A stretch of 52,200 nt of DNA, from NCBI GenBank assembly GCA_043825615.1, contig JBDRRS010000017.1, positions 1 to 52,200 on the forward strand, given 5' to 3'. How positions within the stretch are numbered: the stretch's first letter is position 1; every line of letters begins with the position of its first letter. A program made the translations under genes and the position numbers. Below the pieces are notes generated by a model. The model made no database searches. It saw nothing but the letters and a program-made list of their open reading frames with translations, and was not told where the DNA came from. Below, in pieces: positions 1-8,658 of the stretch. The DNA comes from JBDRMV01 sp043825615 (lineage in GTDB: Bacteria; CG03).

Positions 1-3000
1 TCGCAATAGCAATACGCCACGCCTCTGTAAAACTCCATTCTGTTTCTTAAAGAAAGTGATTTTTCAAAGCAGGCAAGGGCTTTTCCGATTTCTCCGCGCC
101 AGTGCCGGCAATATCCCATGCCCTCGTAAGCGTAGGCAAGACCTCTTTTGTCCTTGAACTTTTTTGATAATTTATAGAGTTCCGAAAAACACTTATAAGC
201 GGAGGTAATGTCGCCTGTTTTGACGTACGAGTTGCCGAGACCGAACAGCCCTCTTGAAACCGCTCCGATGTCCCCCTGTGTTTTGCTTAAATTCAGGGCC
301 TCTTCGCCCGCTTCTATCGCCTTTTCGTAATCGCCGGTGTACCAGTAAATGACGGTAATGCTCGTCAGAGCCGAAGCGACGAGTTTTGCGTCGTTCAGTT
401 CTTTCCCGGTTTTCAGGCACTTCAGGCAATAATTCAACGCCTTTCGGTGAAAACCCATAAGTCGCCAGCAGCTCCCTGTCAGATTCTGTGAATATGCAGA
501 CCTCAGACGGTCGGCAGTCCACTCGTTCATCTTCTCGAAACTTTTAATTGCCGTGTGGTATCTGCCGAGCGTCCTGTAAAGCGCTCCTTTGTTTTCGTAG
601 AGCAGCGAAACAGACCGTTTTTTCTCCCTGTCGAAACGGGTAAAGTTTTTGAAATACAAACTTTCCGCCCGGTTGTAAAAATCAAGAGCGGCCCGGTTGG
701 CAAAGATGTCTTTTGACTTGCCCGCCGCAAGAATCAAATACTTAAAAGCGGGCTTTGTCAGGTTCGCCCTTTCAAAGTGCAGGGCAATGACCTCGCAATA
801 TTTCTTCCCGTAATTGTCCTCATACCAGCAGGCAATAAATTTGTGCAGCCGTCTTTTTAATTTGTAAGTCAGCGAACCATAAACGGTCTCCTGAATCAGA
901 GCATGTTTGAAAGAGTAAACGGAGGAGCCGGTTTTTAAAAGGTATCCGCTTAAATTGTCTTTCTCAATTTTTTTCAGCGCGGTCATGATTTGTTCTTCTT
1001 CAAACTTTAAATTTCTCAGCAATTCTTTCAACAACCGCGCGTTAAAGGTGTTGCCGATAACCGACGCTGTCTTGAGAATATTTTTTACATCAAGCGGGAG
1101 GTTATCAATTCTGCTTTCTATAAGTTGTTCAACTTTGTCCGGAATTTTCAATTCAGCCATACTAAAATCATTTTCCCACAGGGAATCGGCTATTTCCGAA
1201 AGGAAGAGGGGGTTTCCGCCGGTTTTGCGGAATATCTCTACGAGGAATTCGGATTTCAGTCCTTTGTCCGGGAAAGACTCTTTGAGAAACGCTTCCGTTT
1301 CTTCCGCTGTAAAAAGCCCGAGCGGAATATTCAGGATTTCTCTGTCTCTTTTCAGGGACATTCCCGCAGGTCTGCTGGTTAAGATGAGGAATAAATTTTT
1401 CTTCGGAAACCGCTTGATAAATTTATGCAGCAGTTCGGCGGAAAGTTCGTCAATCCAGTGCACATCCTCTAAAATCAAAACCAGCGGAAATCCTTCTCTG
1501 ATAAAACCTGAAATGACTTTTATAAATGCCTCCATCAACTTGATTTTCCTTTTTTCGCCGACTAAAAATTCTTCGCTTTTCTTTTCCGGAGTAAAACCGA
1601 CGGTTTCGGAAATCAGAGCGCAGGATGTTTCATCGCAGTGTTTCAAAATTAATTTTCTGAAACCGGAAGCGGTCGTTTCATCCGTGACATTAAAAATGTT
1701 TTTCACAATATTTATCCACGGGGAAAAAGGTGTTGACCGACCGTAAGGCAGGCAGTCCGCCCGGACGACGCTGATTCTTTCCTCCGGCAGAAGAGAAACA
1801 ATTTTCCGTATCAAATAAGTTTTCCCTATCCCCGCCTCGCCCGTAATGTTGAGACCCCGGCTTTTCCCTGAGGCGACGTCTCTTATGGTGTTTTTTATCA
1901 GTTTTATTTCTTTTTTTCTTCCTACAAAATTTCTTTCAAAGTCATTTGTGATTTTTTCTTCCTTTTTCTCGAGAATTTCATAAACGTTAAGAATGCCCTT
2001 TTTACCTTTGGCTTTTATCCTGTGTTTTCTGCAGTTCAAGGAACCCGACAGGCGCTTCAACGTTTCCTCCCCCGCAAAAATCGTATCCTCTTCCGAAGCC
2101 TCCATAAAACGGGCCGCGGTGTTTACGGCGTCGCCCGTTGAGGTGTAGTCCCTTCTCAGGCGGGAGCCCACGACTCCGCAAAAAACGTTCCCCGTATTTA
2201 TCCCGATTTTCTGTTTGACGGCCGTTCCGGTCTTCATCCTGAAATCCGTCAGATAATCCCTTAATTCAAGGGCAAAATTGACCGCCATAAGTTCTTCTTT
2301 TTCCAAAGCAAGCGGTGCGCCGAAAATGATTAAAAATTTTGCGCCGGCCGTGGAGATGTCCGAACCGATAAAGGAACCGCCGTATTCTGCGCAAAGTTCA
2401 ATTAATTTATTGAAGTACCTGTTTAAAATATCGCCGGTTTTTTCTTTGCTCTTTAAATTTTCAAAGCCCAGAAGGTTCACGAAAACGATGGTGTTTCTCT
2501 TGTGTTCGTTCATGCTTAACCTAAAAGAGTATCCTTTTTTAATCCATCCTAAGACCGCCGGGTGGAGAAATTTTTCAACGAAACGCCGGAGGCGGAGATT
2601 TTTATATGACAATTTTATTCTTCTCACCTTCGCTTTTAACGGCGATTCTCCGGGATGCAGGTCTTCGGGTTTAACGGTGTAAAACGTTCTGCCCTTTTCT
2701 CTTATTTTTCCGTGTTTTATTCCGTTTTCAATCAGATGTTTTTTTATGCTCCCGCAAACCGTTATTTCACCGGCAGAGCAACTCTCCGAGGCCTTCGCCA
2801 GTTCGTTCAGCGTCGAACCTCCGATAAAATACTCGAGCCGAGTATTTTCGGAACCAAGCAGAGAACTGAAGACACTGCCGTTGTTTACAGCCATCGTTAT
2901 TGAAATGTCCACTTTCTCGAGGGGTGTTTTCGCAACCGGATTTTCCCTGAAAAAGTTTGCAATCTCACGGGCGGCTATAAGAGACGCCTTAACGGAGGAG

Positions 3001-3326
3001 CCGACGTCGCCCTTAATTACGGGGAACATTATCAGGAGGGCATCGCCGCCGAATTTTATGACGTAGCCCTTGTTTTCTTCAATTATCTCCAGCATTTTCC
3101 TGAAGTAGAAACTGATTATTGAGGCGAGAATTTCAGACCCTTCCTTACCTATCGCAGACAGTTTCTCGGAGAGAGCCGTGAAACCGCAGATGTCAACGAA
3201 CAGCATTGTGTAGTTCAGGTAACCCGGCTTGAATTCATAGTCGTAATTCTTCCCGTGAAAAATTTCCACAAGATGTTTCGGGATAAAACTGATGATTTCC
3301 CGATAAGTATTTCTTACCGAAATCAT
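1..3326 (-). CDS. Tandem class III nucleotidyl cyclase with AAA/STAND ATPase and TPR repeats (3' end outside window)
   Basis: The frame stays open from ATG at 3326 (in-frame stop at 3333-3335) to the left edge, giving about 1,108 residues without a stop. Order: cyclase domain 1 (about 35-215), cyclase domain 2 (about 275-425), ATPase with Walker A GEAGIGKT at about 496-503 and Walker B LILEDVHWID near 616-622, then a helical region ending in TPR-like repeats. Domain 1 keeps both metal aspartates (VDICGF, D45; FGGDALL, D95) but lacks the transition-state Asn/Arg pair. Domain 2 has Asn where the first Asp belongs (VFVNLLGF, N284) but keeps N402-x3-R406. The two domains could therefore form one composite site, as in mammalian soluble adenylyl cyclase. 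A Thr (T395) sits seven residues before N402, as in that enzyme. It probably makes cAMP in the cytoplasm under ATPase/TPR control; substrate and signal are inferred. No good ribosome-binding site is visible. Confidence 0.9.
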   Translation of the reverse strand, partial: MISVRNTYREIISFIPKHLVEIFHGKNYDYEFKPGYLNYTMLFVDICGFTALSEKLSAIGKEGSEILASIISFYFRKMLEIIEENKGYVIKFGGDALLIMFPVIKGDVGSSVKASLIAAREIANFFRENPVAKTPLEKVDISITMAVNNGSVFSSLLGSENTRLEYFIGGSTLNELAKASESCSAGEITVCGSIKKHLIENGIKHGKIREKGRTFYTVKPEDLHPGESPLKAKVRRIKLSYKNLRLRRFVEKFLHPAVLGWIKKGYSFRLSMNEHKRNTIVFVNLLGFENLKSKEKTGDILNRYFNKLIELCAEYGGSFIGSDISTAGAKFLIIFGAPLALEKEELMAVNFALELRDYLTDFRMKTGTAVKQKIGINTGNVFCGVVGSRLRRDYTSTGDAVNTAARFMEASEEDTIFAGEETLKRLSGSLNCRKHRIKAKGKKGILNVYEILEKKEEKITNDFERNFVGRKKEIKLIKNTIRDVASGKSRGLNITGEAGIGKTYLIRKIVSLLPEERISVVRADCLPYGRSTPFSPWINIVKNIFNVTDETTASGFRKLILKHCDETSCALISETVGFTPEKKSEEFLVGEKRKIKLMEAFIKVISGFIREGFPLVLILEDVHWIDELSAELLHKFIKRFPKKNLFLILTSRPAGMSLKRDREILNIPLGLFTAEETEAFLKESFPDKGLKSEFLVEIFRKTGGNPLFLSEIADSLWENDFSMAELKIPDKVEQLIESRIDNLPLDVKNILKTASVIGNTFNARLLKELLRNLKFEEEQIMTALKKIEKDNLSGYLLKTGSSVYSFKHALIQETVYGSLTYKLKRRLHKFIACWYEDNYGKKYCEVIALHFERANLTKPAFKYLILAAGKSKDIFANRAALDFYNRAESLYFKNFTRFDREKKRSVSLLYENKGALYRTLGRYHTAIKSFEKMNEWTADRLRSAYSQNLTGSCWRLMGFHRKALNYCLKCLKTGKELNDAKLVASALTSITVIYWYTGDYEKAIEAGEEALNLSKTQGDIGAVSRGLFGLGNSYVKTGDITSAYKCFSELYKLSKKFKDKRGLAYAYEGMGYCRHWRGEIGKALACFEKSLSLRNRMEFYRGVAYCYC

Positions 3327-3385
3327 GTTTTTCTACGAACGGAACAATAACACCCGCAAAGACAAAGCCGGGTCCGGACGGAAAT

Positions 3386-3415
3386 TTGCTTTTTCGTCAT
3401 TTAATTGTTTAAAAT
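3386..3415 (+). promoter_or_regulatory. Possible sigma70 promoter for the SurA_N-type gene
   Basis: TTGCTT (3386-3391) is followed after 18 bp by TAAAAT (3410-3415) in the 143-bp gap between two divergent genes. The rest of the gap is AT-rich and I see nothing else in it. Confidence 0.35.
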
Positions 3416-3469
3416 ATACCATAATTAAAAGGAAATTAAAAATTAAATTTAGGGGTTTTAGCAGAAAAA

Positions 3470-4162
3470 ATGATTGAATTTTTCAGAAAAAAATCAAAAG
3501 AAATTTTATTCGTTATTGCCATAATCTTCATCGGCGGAATTTTCTTTATGTACAAAGGGCAGAAAGCCGTTACCGCCTTAAAAGTCAACGGGAAAAAAAT
3601 TTCCTATGATGAGTTCAACAAAACGTTCACACGGGCTCTCAACAATGAAAGAGATTCCAGCGAGGAAGGTCTTAAGGAAGACGACATCCTGAGAATAAAG
3701 CAGAGAGTTCTATCAGGCATGGTACAGGACGAACTGATTCTGCAGGAGGCAAAAAAACTCGGGCTGAGAATTCCGGACGAAGTGATTGCAAACACGATAA
3801 TGTCAATGAAATCGTTTCAGCGCGACGGTAATTTCATCGAGGAACTCTACGAAAGAGTCCTCCGTTCTTTTTACAGAATGCCGCGTTACGAGTTCGAGGA
3901 GGATTTGAGACGTTCCATAAAAACGCAGTTCCTCCGGGGCATCATCCTTTCGTCCTCAAAGGCCTCGCCGGTTGAACTTGAAATGGAATTCAAAAAAAGA
4001 TTTCCCGAAGAGAATTTTGACGAGAAGAAAACCGAATTCAAAAATACAGTTCTCAACGAGAAACGCTCCCTGATTTACTACGGCTGGATGAACCAGCTGA
4101 TAAACAGCGCCAAAATCATCAATAACCTGCCTGCTCTTGAGAAAAAGCAATCAGGCGGCTGA
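3470..4162 (+). CDS. Membrane-anchored SurA N-terminal-like chaperone, no PPIase domain
   Basis: A 230-residue protein. Basic residues then one hydrophobic segment (about 12-28) give an uncleaved N-terminal anchor with the body outside the inner membrane. After it comes the pattern of SurA/PpiD N-terminal domains: a short strand with VNGKKISYDEFN, then long charged helices with a LSGMVQDELILQEAKKLGL stretch, and a C-terminal helix that would complete the chaperone lobe. No parvulin domain follows, so it may bind unfolded envelope proteins without isomerase activity. It stands alone between two minus-strand transcription units and overlaps the convergent Gx transporter gene by 12 bp. The start is ATG at 3470 with only a distant AGGGG upstream. 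The family call rests on pattern and is fairly sure; the client proteins are unknown. Confidence 0.75.
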   Translation: MIEFFRKKSKEILFVIAIIFIGGIFFMYKGQKAVTALKVNGKKISYDEFNKTFTRALNNERDSSEEGLKEDDILRIKQRVLSGMVQDELILQEAKKLGLRIPDEVIANTIMSMKSFQRDGNFIEELYERVLRSFYRMPRYEFEEDLRRSIKTQFLRGIILSSSKASPVELEMEFKKRFPEENFDEKKTEFKNTVLNEKRSLIYYGWMNQLINSAKIINNLPALEKKQSGG

Positions 4163-4684
4163 ACCAGTTTTTTCTGCGCGGAATTTCTGCCATTTCGGTA
4201 TTAAATAATATGAAATGCCGCCGGTGATGCCGCCGGATGGAAGAGCAAGGAGAAGAAAGAGGGGCAGAAAAGCGAAGACCTCCTTCTGACTGCCGAGAAC
4301 GAAATACGCGGCGAGCAGCTGAGTTATGTTGCTTGAAAGGGCGCCTATTATTGCAAGGCCGGGAATTGAAAAAAGTTCCTTCTTCAGAGAAATCACACCC
4401 GCCACGGCCAGATTTGAAGAAACGGCGCCGGACAGGGACAGAAAATAGAAAGGGGAAAGAAAATTTCCCAGCAAAATTCCCGAGGCGGTTGTTCTTACCG
4501 CCGAAACAGTTAGGGCTCCTTTCAGGTTCCCCGTTATGACCAGCATAAAAGCGGGAATGTTTGCGATACCGATTCTGAGAAACGGCAGCGGCTTCGGTAT
4601 TATTGCTTCCGACAACTGGAAGACGCAGGCGGCGGCCGAAAAAACTATAATTTCTCGCAGCGGCAAAAAATTTTGTTTTTCCAA
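4151..4684 (-). CDS. Gx transporter / heptaprenyl diphosphate synthase component I family membrane protein
   Basis: A 177-residue, very hydrophobic protein with about five membrane segments. The N-terminal pattern LSEAIIPKPLPFLRIGIANI and the later SGGITGGISYYL are typical of the family annotated as Gx transporter or HepI (Hpre_diP_synt_I), an ECF-S-like small membrane protein. The name heptaprenyl diphosphate synthase component is historical; a small-molecule uptake role is more likely. It is the last gene of the proA operon and overlaps the end of apbE by 40 bp. In other bacteria the family is often found beside ApbE and FMN-binding proteins, which suggests a link to flavin or redox metabolism. 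The substrate is unknown. Confidence 0.75.
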   Translation of the reverse strand: MEKQNFLPLREIIVFSAAACVFQLSEAIIPKPLPFLRIGIANIPAFMLVITGNLKGALTVSAVRTTASGILLGNFLSPFYFLSLSGAVSSNLAVAGVISLKKELFSIPGLAIIGALSSNITQLLAAYFVLGSQKEVFAFLPLFLLLALPSGGITGGISYYLIPKWQKFRAEKTGSAA

Positions 4685-5589
4685 ACTTTCCCCCGTTCGT
4701 CAATCATCATAACTCCGAGCCCCAGCGCGCCGGCAATTTCAAGAGCGGTTTTATTTTCCATAAGCATAAAGGCGGTGGAATAAATGTCGGCGTTTACCGG
4801 GTCGGAAGCAATCACGGTCACCTGATGCTTTTCTGCGGGACGTCCGGTTTTCGGGCTCAGGATATGATTATATTTTTTCCCGTCTTTCACAAAGAAATTT
4901 TCGTAGTCGCCGCTTGTCGCAACAGCCAAATTCGTTAATTCCACAATCCCGCTTATTCCGTCGGAAAAAGGGTCCCTGATTCCGATTTTCCATTTTCCTC
5001 TTTTTCCTTTCCCCATTGCGAGGATATCGCCGCCGGCGTCAACAAGAGCATTTTTTATCCGCTCATTTTCCAGAATTCTTCTGATGCGCAGAAGCAGGTA
5101 ACCTTTCCCCATCGAGCCGAAATTAACTTTCGTTCCGGGGGCTGAAATTTTATCGCCGTTAATTTTTATCCTGCGAAAATCAACTCTCTTCAGCGCATCC
5201 TTTATTTCTTTTCCGGAAGGTTCCCTATGCCCGGAACTGACCGGCGAAAAACCCCAACTCCTCAGAACCGTCTCGATTGTCACATCAAAAATGCCGCCGG
5301 TCTTTTCGGACGCATCGCTGGCAAACCGTAAAAGTTCCGCAAGTTCCCCGTTTTTCACTCTGCCGGTTTTATTTAATTCTGCGGACGGACCCGATTTAAG
5401 ATTAAGAAGTTTTTCCACGTTCTTCATCTCTTCTTCAATTAGCGGAAAAACCCTGTCTCTGCTCTTTTCCGGAATTGTTACGTCAACATAGGTTCCGAGA
5501 TAGAAAAATCTCCTGCTCGTAAAGTTCCTGCCGCACCCCAGAAAAAGGATACTAAAAAGCGCCGGAAATAATTTTACCGCATTTCGCAC
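4645..5589 (-). CDS. apbE: FAD:protein FMN transferase (ApbE), predicted lipoprotein
   Basis: ApbE attaches FMN covalently to Thr/Ser of exported redox proteins. Visible family features are GTYVDVTI, the SGPSAELN region, GGIFDVTI, FGSMGKGYLL, NALVDAGGDI and TSGDYENFF followed by YNHILSPKTGRP, then the metal-binding D-x2-NADIYSTAFM. The frame opens at TTG 5604, but GTG at 5589 gives a compact signal peptide ending in FLGC, a somewhat atypical lipobox, so I chose 5589. Length is about 314 residues, normal for the family. It overlaps amrS upstream and the Gx transporter downstream. No flavinylated target (RnfG/NqrC or FMN-binding protein) is encoded in the window. Confidence 0.9.
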   Translation of the reverse strand: MRNAVKLFPALFSILFLGCGRNFTSRRFFYLGTYVDVTIPEKSRDRVFPLIEEEMKNVEKLLNLKSGPSAELNKTGRVKNGELAELLRFASDASEKTGGIFDVTIETVLRSWGFSPVSSGHREPSGKEIKDALKRVDFRRIKINGDKISAPGTKVNFGSMGKGYLLLRIRRILENERIKNALVDAGGDILAMGKGKRGKWKIGIRDPFSDGISGIVELTNLAVATSGDYENFFVKDGKKYNHILSPKTGRPAEKHQVTVIASDPVNADIYSTAFMLMENKTALEIAGALGLGVMMIDERGKVWKNKIFCRCEKL

Positions 5590-6553
5590 AGGTATTTCCC
5601 TCAAGGCCGGTTTTTTCCACGAAATAACCCTTCCTTTTTATCAAAAGCGTCCTGCACGAAGGGCAGTACGTATTTGTTTCCTCCGCCACGTTTCCGAGAT
5701 AAACGAAGTTTAACTTTTTAACGGCAATATCCCTGAATTCATAAAGCGTCTTCAGGGATGTCGGCTCTTCCTGATAGTTAAAAGAAGGAAAATATCTTGA
5801 GATGTGAAGGGGGATGTCGGCGGACAGCGACCTCACCCTGTCAACAAACTTCTCAAAATCGGCCTTTCCGTCGTTCGCTTTCGTGACCACGCAAAAGGTC
5901 AGTTCCACATGTTTCTCCGCCCCGAACATCATCCCGACGGTTCGCATGACTTCGCCGAAATTCCCGCCGCACACTTCACGATAGAGAGAATCGTTAAAAA
6001 ATTTTACATCAATGTTCGCGGCATCTATGCTCGGAAGAAGTTCTGCGAAGGGGCCTTCATTTACGAAACCGTTTGTTACGAGGACATTTTTCAATTTGTT
6101 TTCGTGAAACTGTTTTGAACATTCAAGAAGGAATTCATAATTTATCAGAGGTTCGTTGTAGGTGTACGCAATCCCTGCGGAATCGCGCGCTTTTGCAATT
6201 TTAATCAGTTCGTCAATTTTAACTTCGCGGAGCGCCAAGCTGCGGCTGTCAGGGGAGCCGCGGGAGATTTCCGAATTCTGGCACCAGGGACATTTGAAAG
6301 TACAGCCGACGGAACCCACCGATAAAATTCCGCTCCCGGGATAAAAATGATACAGAGGTTTTTTTTCTACCGGATCCATGCTCATTGAAGAAACCTTTCC
6401 GTAAGTCAGCGAAAACAATTTGCCGGATATGTTCTTGCGCACTCCGCAGATGCCTGTCCCGTCAGGCGCTATTTTACATCCGTGCGGACAGAGAAGACAC
6501 CGGACAATATTCTTCTCATTGTCTTCCGGCGAATAGTAAAGAGCTCCTTTCAT
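5552..6553 (-). CDS. amrS: AmmeMemoRadiSam system radical SAM protein (AmrS)
   Basis: About 333 residues. The radical-SAM cluster site GCTFKCPWCQN has Cx3Cx2C spacing. The preceding region carries CLLCPHGCKI and GICGVR, the Cys-rich N-terminus typical of AmrS/PflA-like activases, and PVEKKPLYHFYPG is characteristic. A C-terminal zinc-ribbon-like pair (CPSC and CAKC) is present. The AmrS substrate is unknown; the family co-occurs with AmrA and AmrB (Memo), neither of which is in the window. ATG at 6553 overlaps the rsfS stop in ATGA form and is preferred over an in-frame GTG at 6565. Confidence 0.9.
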   Translation of the reverse strand: MKGALYYSPEDNEKNIVRCLLCPHGCKIAPDGTGICGVRKNISGKLFSLTYGKVSSMSMDPVEKKPLYHFYPGSGILSVGSVGCTFKCPWCQNSEISRGSPDSRSLALREVKIDELIKIAKARDSAGIAYTYNEPLINYEFLLECSKQFHENKLKNVLVTNGFVNEGPFAELLPSIDAANIDVKFFNDSLYREVCGGNFGEVMRTVGMMFGAEKHVELTFCVVTKANDGKADFEKFVDRVRSLSADIPLHISRYFPSFNYQEEPTSLKTLYEFRDIAVKKLNFVYLGNVAEETNTYCPSCRTLLIKRKGYFVEKTGLEGNTCAKCGKIISGAF

Positions 6554-6873
6554 TCGGAATCCCACAATCTTTCAATATTGTAAAAACCCCGCTCCTCTTT
6601 TGTAAATATGTGCACAATGACGTCCATGCAGTCAATCAAAACCCATCTGCCCGCCGGCAGGCCTTCAACGTGGTGAACGGGTATTTTCAGGGCTTTTGCC
6701 ATAACGGAGATTTCCCTCACCAGCGCTTTCATATGGGGGGCGGAATTCGCCGTCATTATGATGTAATACTCCCCGCAGGTGTCGAATTTTCCGAGGTCAA
6801 GCACCTTTATATCTTCCGCCTTCATCCGTAAGGCGGTATCATTCACGGCTTTTAAAAACTTATTCTTTATCAT
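6550..6873 (-). CDS. rsfS: Ribosomal silencing factor RsfS
   Basis: RsfS binds L14 on the large subunit and blocks subunit joining when nutrients are scarce. The protein of about 107 residues shows the family core: KVLDLGKFDTCGEYYIIMTA, HMKALV, the HHVEGLPAGRWVLIDCMDVIVHIF region and a C-terminal FYNIERLW. The start is ATG at 6873 inside the end of the LCP gene; an in-frame ATG at 6897 is possible but would add residues that the family lacks. nadD-LCP-rsfS is a common bacterial gene order. Confidence 0.95.
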   Translation of the reverse strand: MIKNKFLKAVNDTALRMKAEDIKVLDLGKFDTCGEYYIIMTANSAPHMKALVREISVMAKALKIPVHHVEGLPAGRWVLIDCMDVIVHIFTKEERGFYNIERLWDSE

Positions 6874-8092
6874 GTTTAAAAACCTTCGGGAAATCATCCC
6901 CTATCACGATTGAAACGTCCACCATCCTGTGGGGGTCAATTTCGGTCCTGACGTGATTGCAACCGAGGGTTTTCGCAACGCGCACCGCTTTTGCCAGGTC
7001 GCCCGTTCTCGCCACGACTTCAGTGCGTTTCTTGAAACTGCCCCAGTTATCCCATAAAACAACATCGCACCCGTATTCCCTCAGGTTCTTGGAAAGGTAC
7101 TCCGCAATGCCGCTTTTCTTCGACGCATTAAAAACCTCGGCGGAAATATCCTGCAGGGCGGATGCCTTTCTTTTTATAAGGAACGGCCTTATCCTGCTCC
7201 TCGGCCAGAGTTCCATTTTGGAATTAAGAACGGTTATTTTTATTTCATCCAACAGTTTTCCGTCCAGTTTCCACACTTCCTTTGAACCGATTTTCTGCGC
7301 GTCGCCGGGGAATATCTGGTATCTCTGATTCTCCACGTTGATTGTTCTTAATATCTCAAACACCGGCAAAATATCGAGGAGCGATATATTCGTAAAAATG
7401 TCCTCCCTGTAAATCCTGAGAAAGCGGGGTATTGCCAAAAAAGTCCTAAAATCAATAGCTCTTGCCAGCAGATTCTTCAAAAACATGTGCTGGCGGTTTA
7501 TCCGACCGAGATCGCCCAGTGAAGAATGCCTGAATCTAACGAATTCAAGAGCTTTTTTTCCGTTAAGAAGGTACTCTCCCGGTTCAAAATGAATATGCAG
7601 GTCTCCCCAGTTGTCATCGTAATGCATCGGACGGTCTATCGTCGCCGGAACAGGACCGATTGCGTCAATGAAATGCTCAAATGCAGAGAACGTAACAATG
7701 GTATGGTAATTAAATCTTATCCCGAGGAAACCCTCCAATTCTCTCACGAAGCGGTTTATGCCTTCATCCATTCCGAATTTTTTTGTGTTCAAATAAAGGA
7801 GTTCGCTCAGTTTTCTCGGAATCCATCTGTCCCATTTTACGAGCGCATCCCGCGGAACCGATACGACATCCACAAACCGCGTAACCGGCTGGTAACTCAC
7901 CCAGAGAACCACATCAGCGTGTGAGCCGCCCATTACCTGATCGGCTCCGACAAGCAGCATGTTGATTCTCTGCCCTTTTTGAATCTTTCTGAAAATCGAG
8001 CTCTTTGAATACAGAAAGATAACCAGGAGAGAAACAATGCCTGCCAAAATTATAACAAATATCCGGACGCGGGGAGAAGAAGCGGCTGTCAT
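6860..8092 (-). CDS. LytR-CpsA-Psr (LCP) family protein with LytR_C domain
   Basis: A 410-residue protein. One membrane segment (about 9-28) places the rest outside the cytoplasmic membrane. The LCP domain shows VSVPRDALV, RKLSELLY, ALEFVRFRH and LGRINRQ, which hold the arginines and aspartates that bind polyprenyl-pyrophosphate. A LytR_C domain follows (about 315-400, with EVFNASKKSGIA and RMVDVSIVIG). LCP enzymes transfer glycopolymers from lipid carriers to the wall or other acceptors; in a diderm the acceptor is unclear. The gene starts with ATG overlapping the nadD stop by 4 bp. Its end contains the start of rsfS. Confidence 0.9.
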   Translation of the reverse strand: MTAASSPRVRIFVIILAGIVSLLVIFLYSKSSIFRKIQKGQRINMLLVGADQVMGGSHADVVLWVSYQPVTRFVDVVSVPRDALVKWDRWIPRKLSELLYLNTKKFGMDEGINRFVRELEGFLGIRFNYHTIVTFSAFEHFIDAIGPVPATIDRPMHYDDNWGDLHIHFEPGEYLLNGKKALEFVRFRHSSLGDLGRINRQHMFLKNLLARAIDFRTFLAIPRFLRIYREDIFTNISLLDILPVFEILRTINVENQRYQIFPGDAQKIGSKEVWKLDGKLLDEIKITVLNSKMELWPRSRIRPFLIKRKASALQDISAEVFNASKKSGIAEYLSKNLREYGCDVVLWDNWGSFKKRTEVVARTGDLAKAVRVAKTLGCNHVRTEIDPHRMVDVSIVIGDDFPKVFKHDKE

Positions 8093-8658
8093 TTATACAG
8101 ATCCATTGCGGCTAAGTATGCGTAAACTTTTTCCGGCAGAAGATAACGGACCGGCTGGTTTTCCTTAATGTTCTTCCTTATTCCGGCTGAGGAAATCGGG
8201 ATTTCAGGCGTATTCATAAGAAAAACCCGCTCCATTATTCCCGGCTCGATTTCTTCCGTTCTCACGCCCGGCCTTTTCCATACGCAAATTCTGAAATTAT
8301 CAAGGATTTCCTGATAGTCTTTCCACGATTTTATATTCCTGACGGAATCAAGCCCCATAAAAAAGACAATATCATTACCGCAAACTTTCTGAAAATGCCT
8401 TAATGTTTCAACCGTGTACGCGGGCGCTTTCTTTTTCGTTTCCCAGTCGCTAACTTCAAAATGGGGATTAGCGAGGGTTGCAAGAACAGTCATTTTATAT
8501 CTTACGGAGGGGGCGAGAATCTCGCTGTTTTTATGCGGCGGAATACCTGACGGAACGAACACAACTTTTTCCAGACCCAATTCATACCTGCTTTCTTCGG
8601 CAAGAAAAAGGTGCCCTAAATGCGGCGGATTAAACGTCCCGCCGAAGAGCCCTGTCAT
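8089..8658 (-). CDS. nadD: Nicotinate-nucleotide adenylyltransferase
   Basis: NadD makes deamido-NAD from nicotinate mononucleotide and ATP in the cytoplasm. The 189-residue protein begins with the nucleotidyltransferase signature GGTFNPPHLGH. It carries FVPSGIPPHK, the DWE and YTVETL region and FFMGLDSV, and ends with the conserved ISSAGIRK motif followed by PEKVYAYL. It is translationally coupled to proA (4-bp overlap upstream) and to the LCP gene (4-bp overlap downstream). Confidence 0.97.
   Translation of the reverse strand: MTGLFGGTFNPPHLGHLFLAEESRYELGLEKVVFVPSGIPPHKNSEILAPSVRYKMTVLATLANPHFEVSDWETKKKAPAYTVETLRHFQKVCGNDIVFFMGLDSVRNIKSWKDYQEILDNFRICVWKRPGVRTEEIEPGIMERVFLMNTPEIPISSAGIRKNIKENQPVRYLLPEKVYAYLAAMDLYK

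Noticed and set aside
955..1746. A 263-codon plus-strand frame
   Set aside because: It lies opposite the ATPase part of the cyclase gene, whose minus-strand frame has clear Walker motifs; the plus-strand product shows no family pattern.
4119..4703. A 194-codon minus-strand frame overlapping the Gx transporter gene
   Set aside because: Low-complexity, Arg/Phe-rich product in a shifted frame; the hydrophobic transporter frame is the real one.
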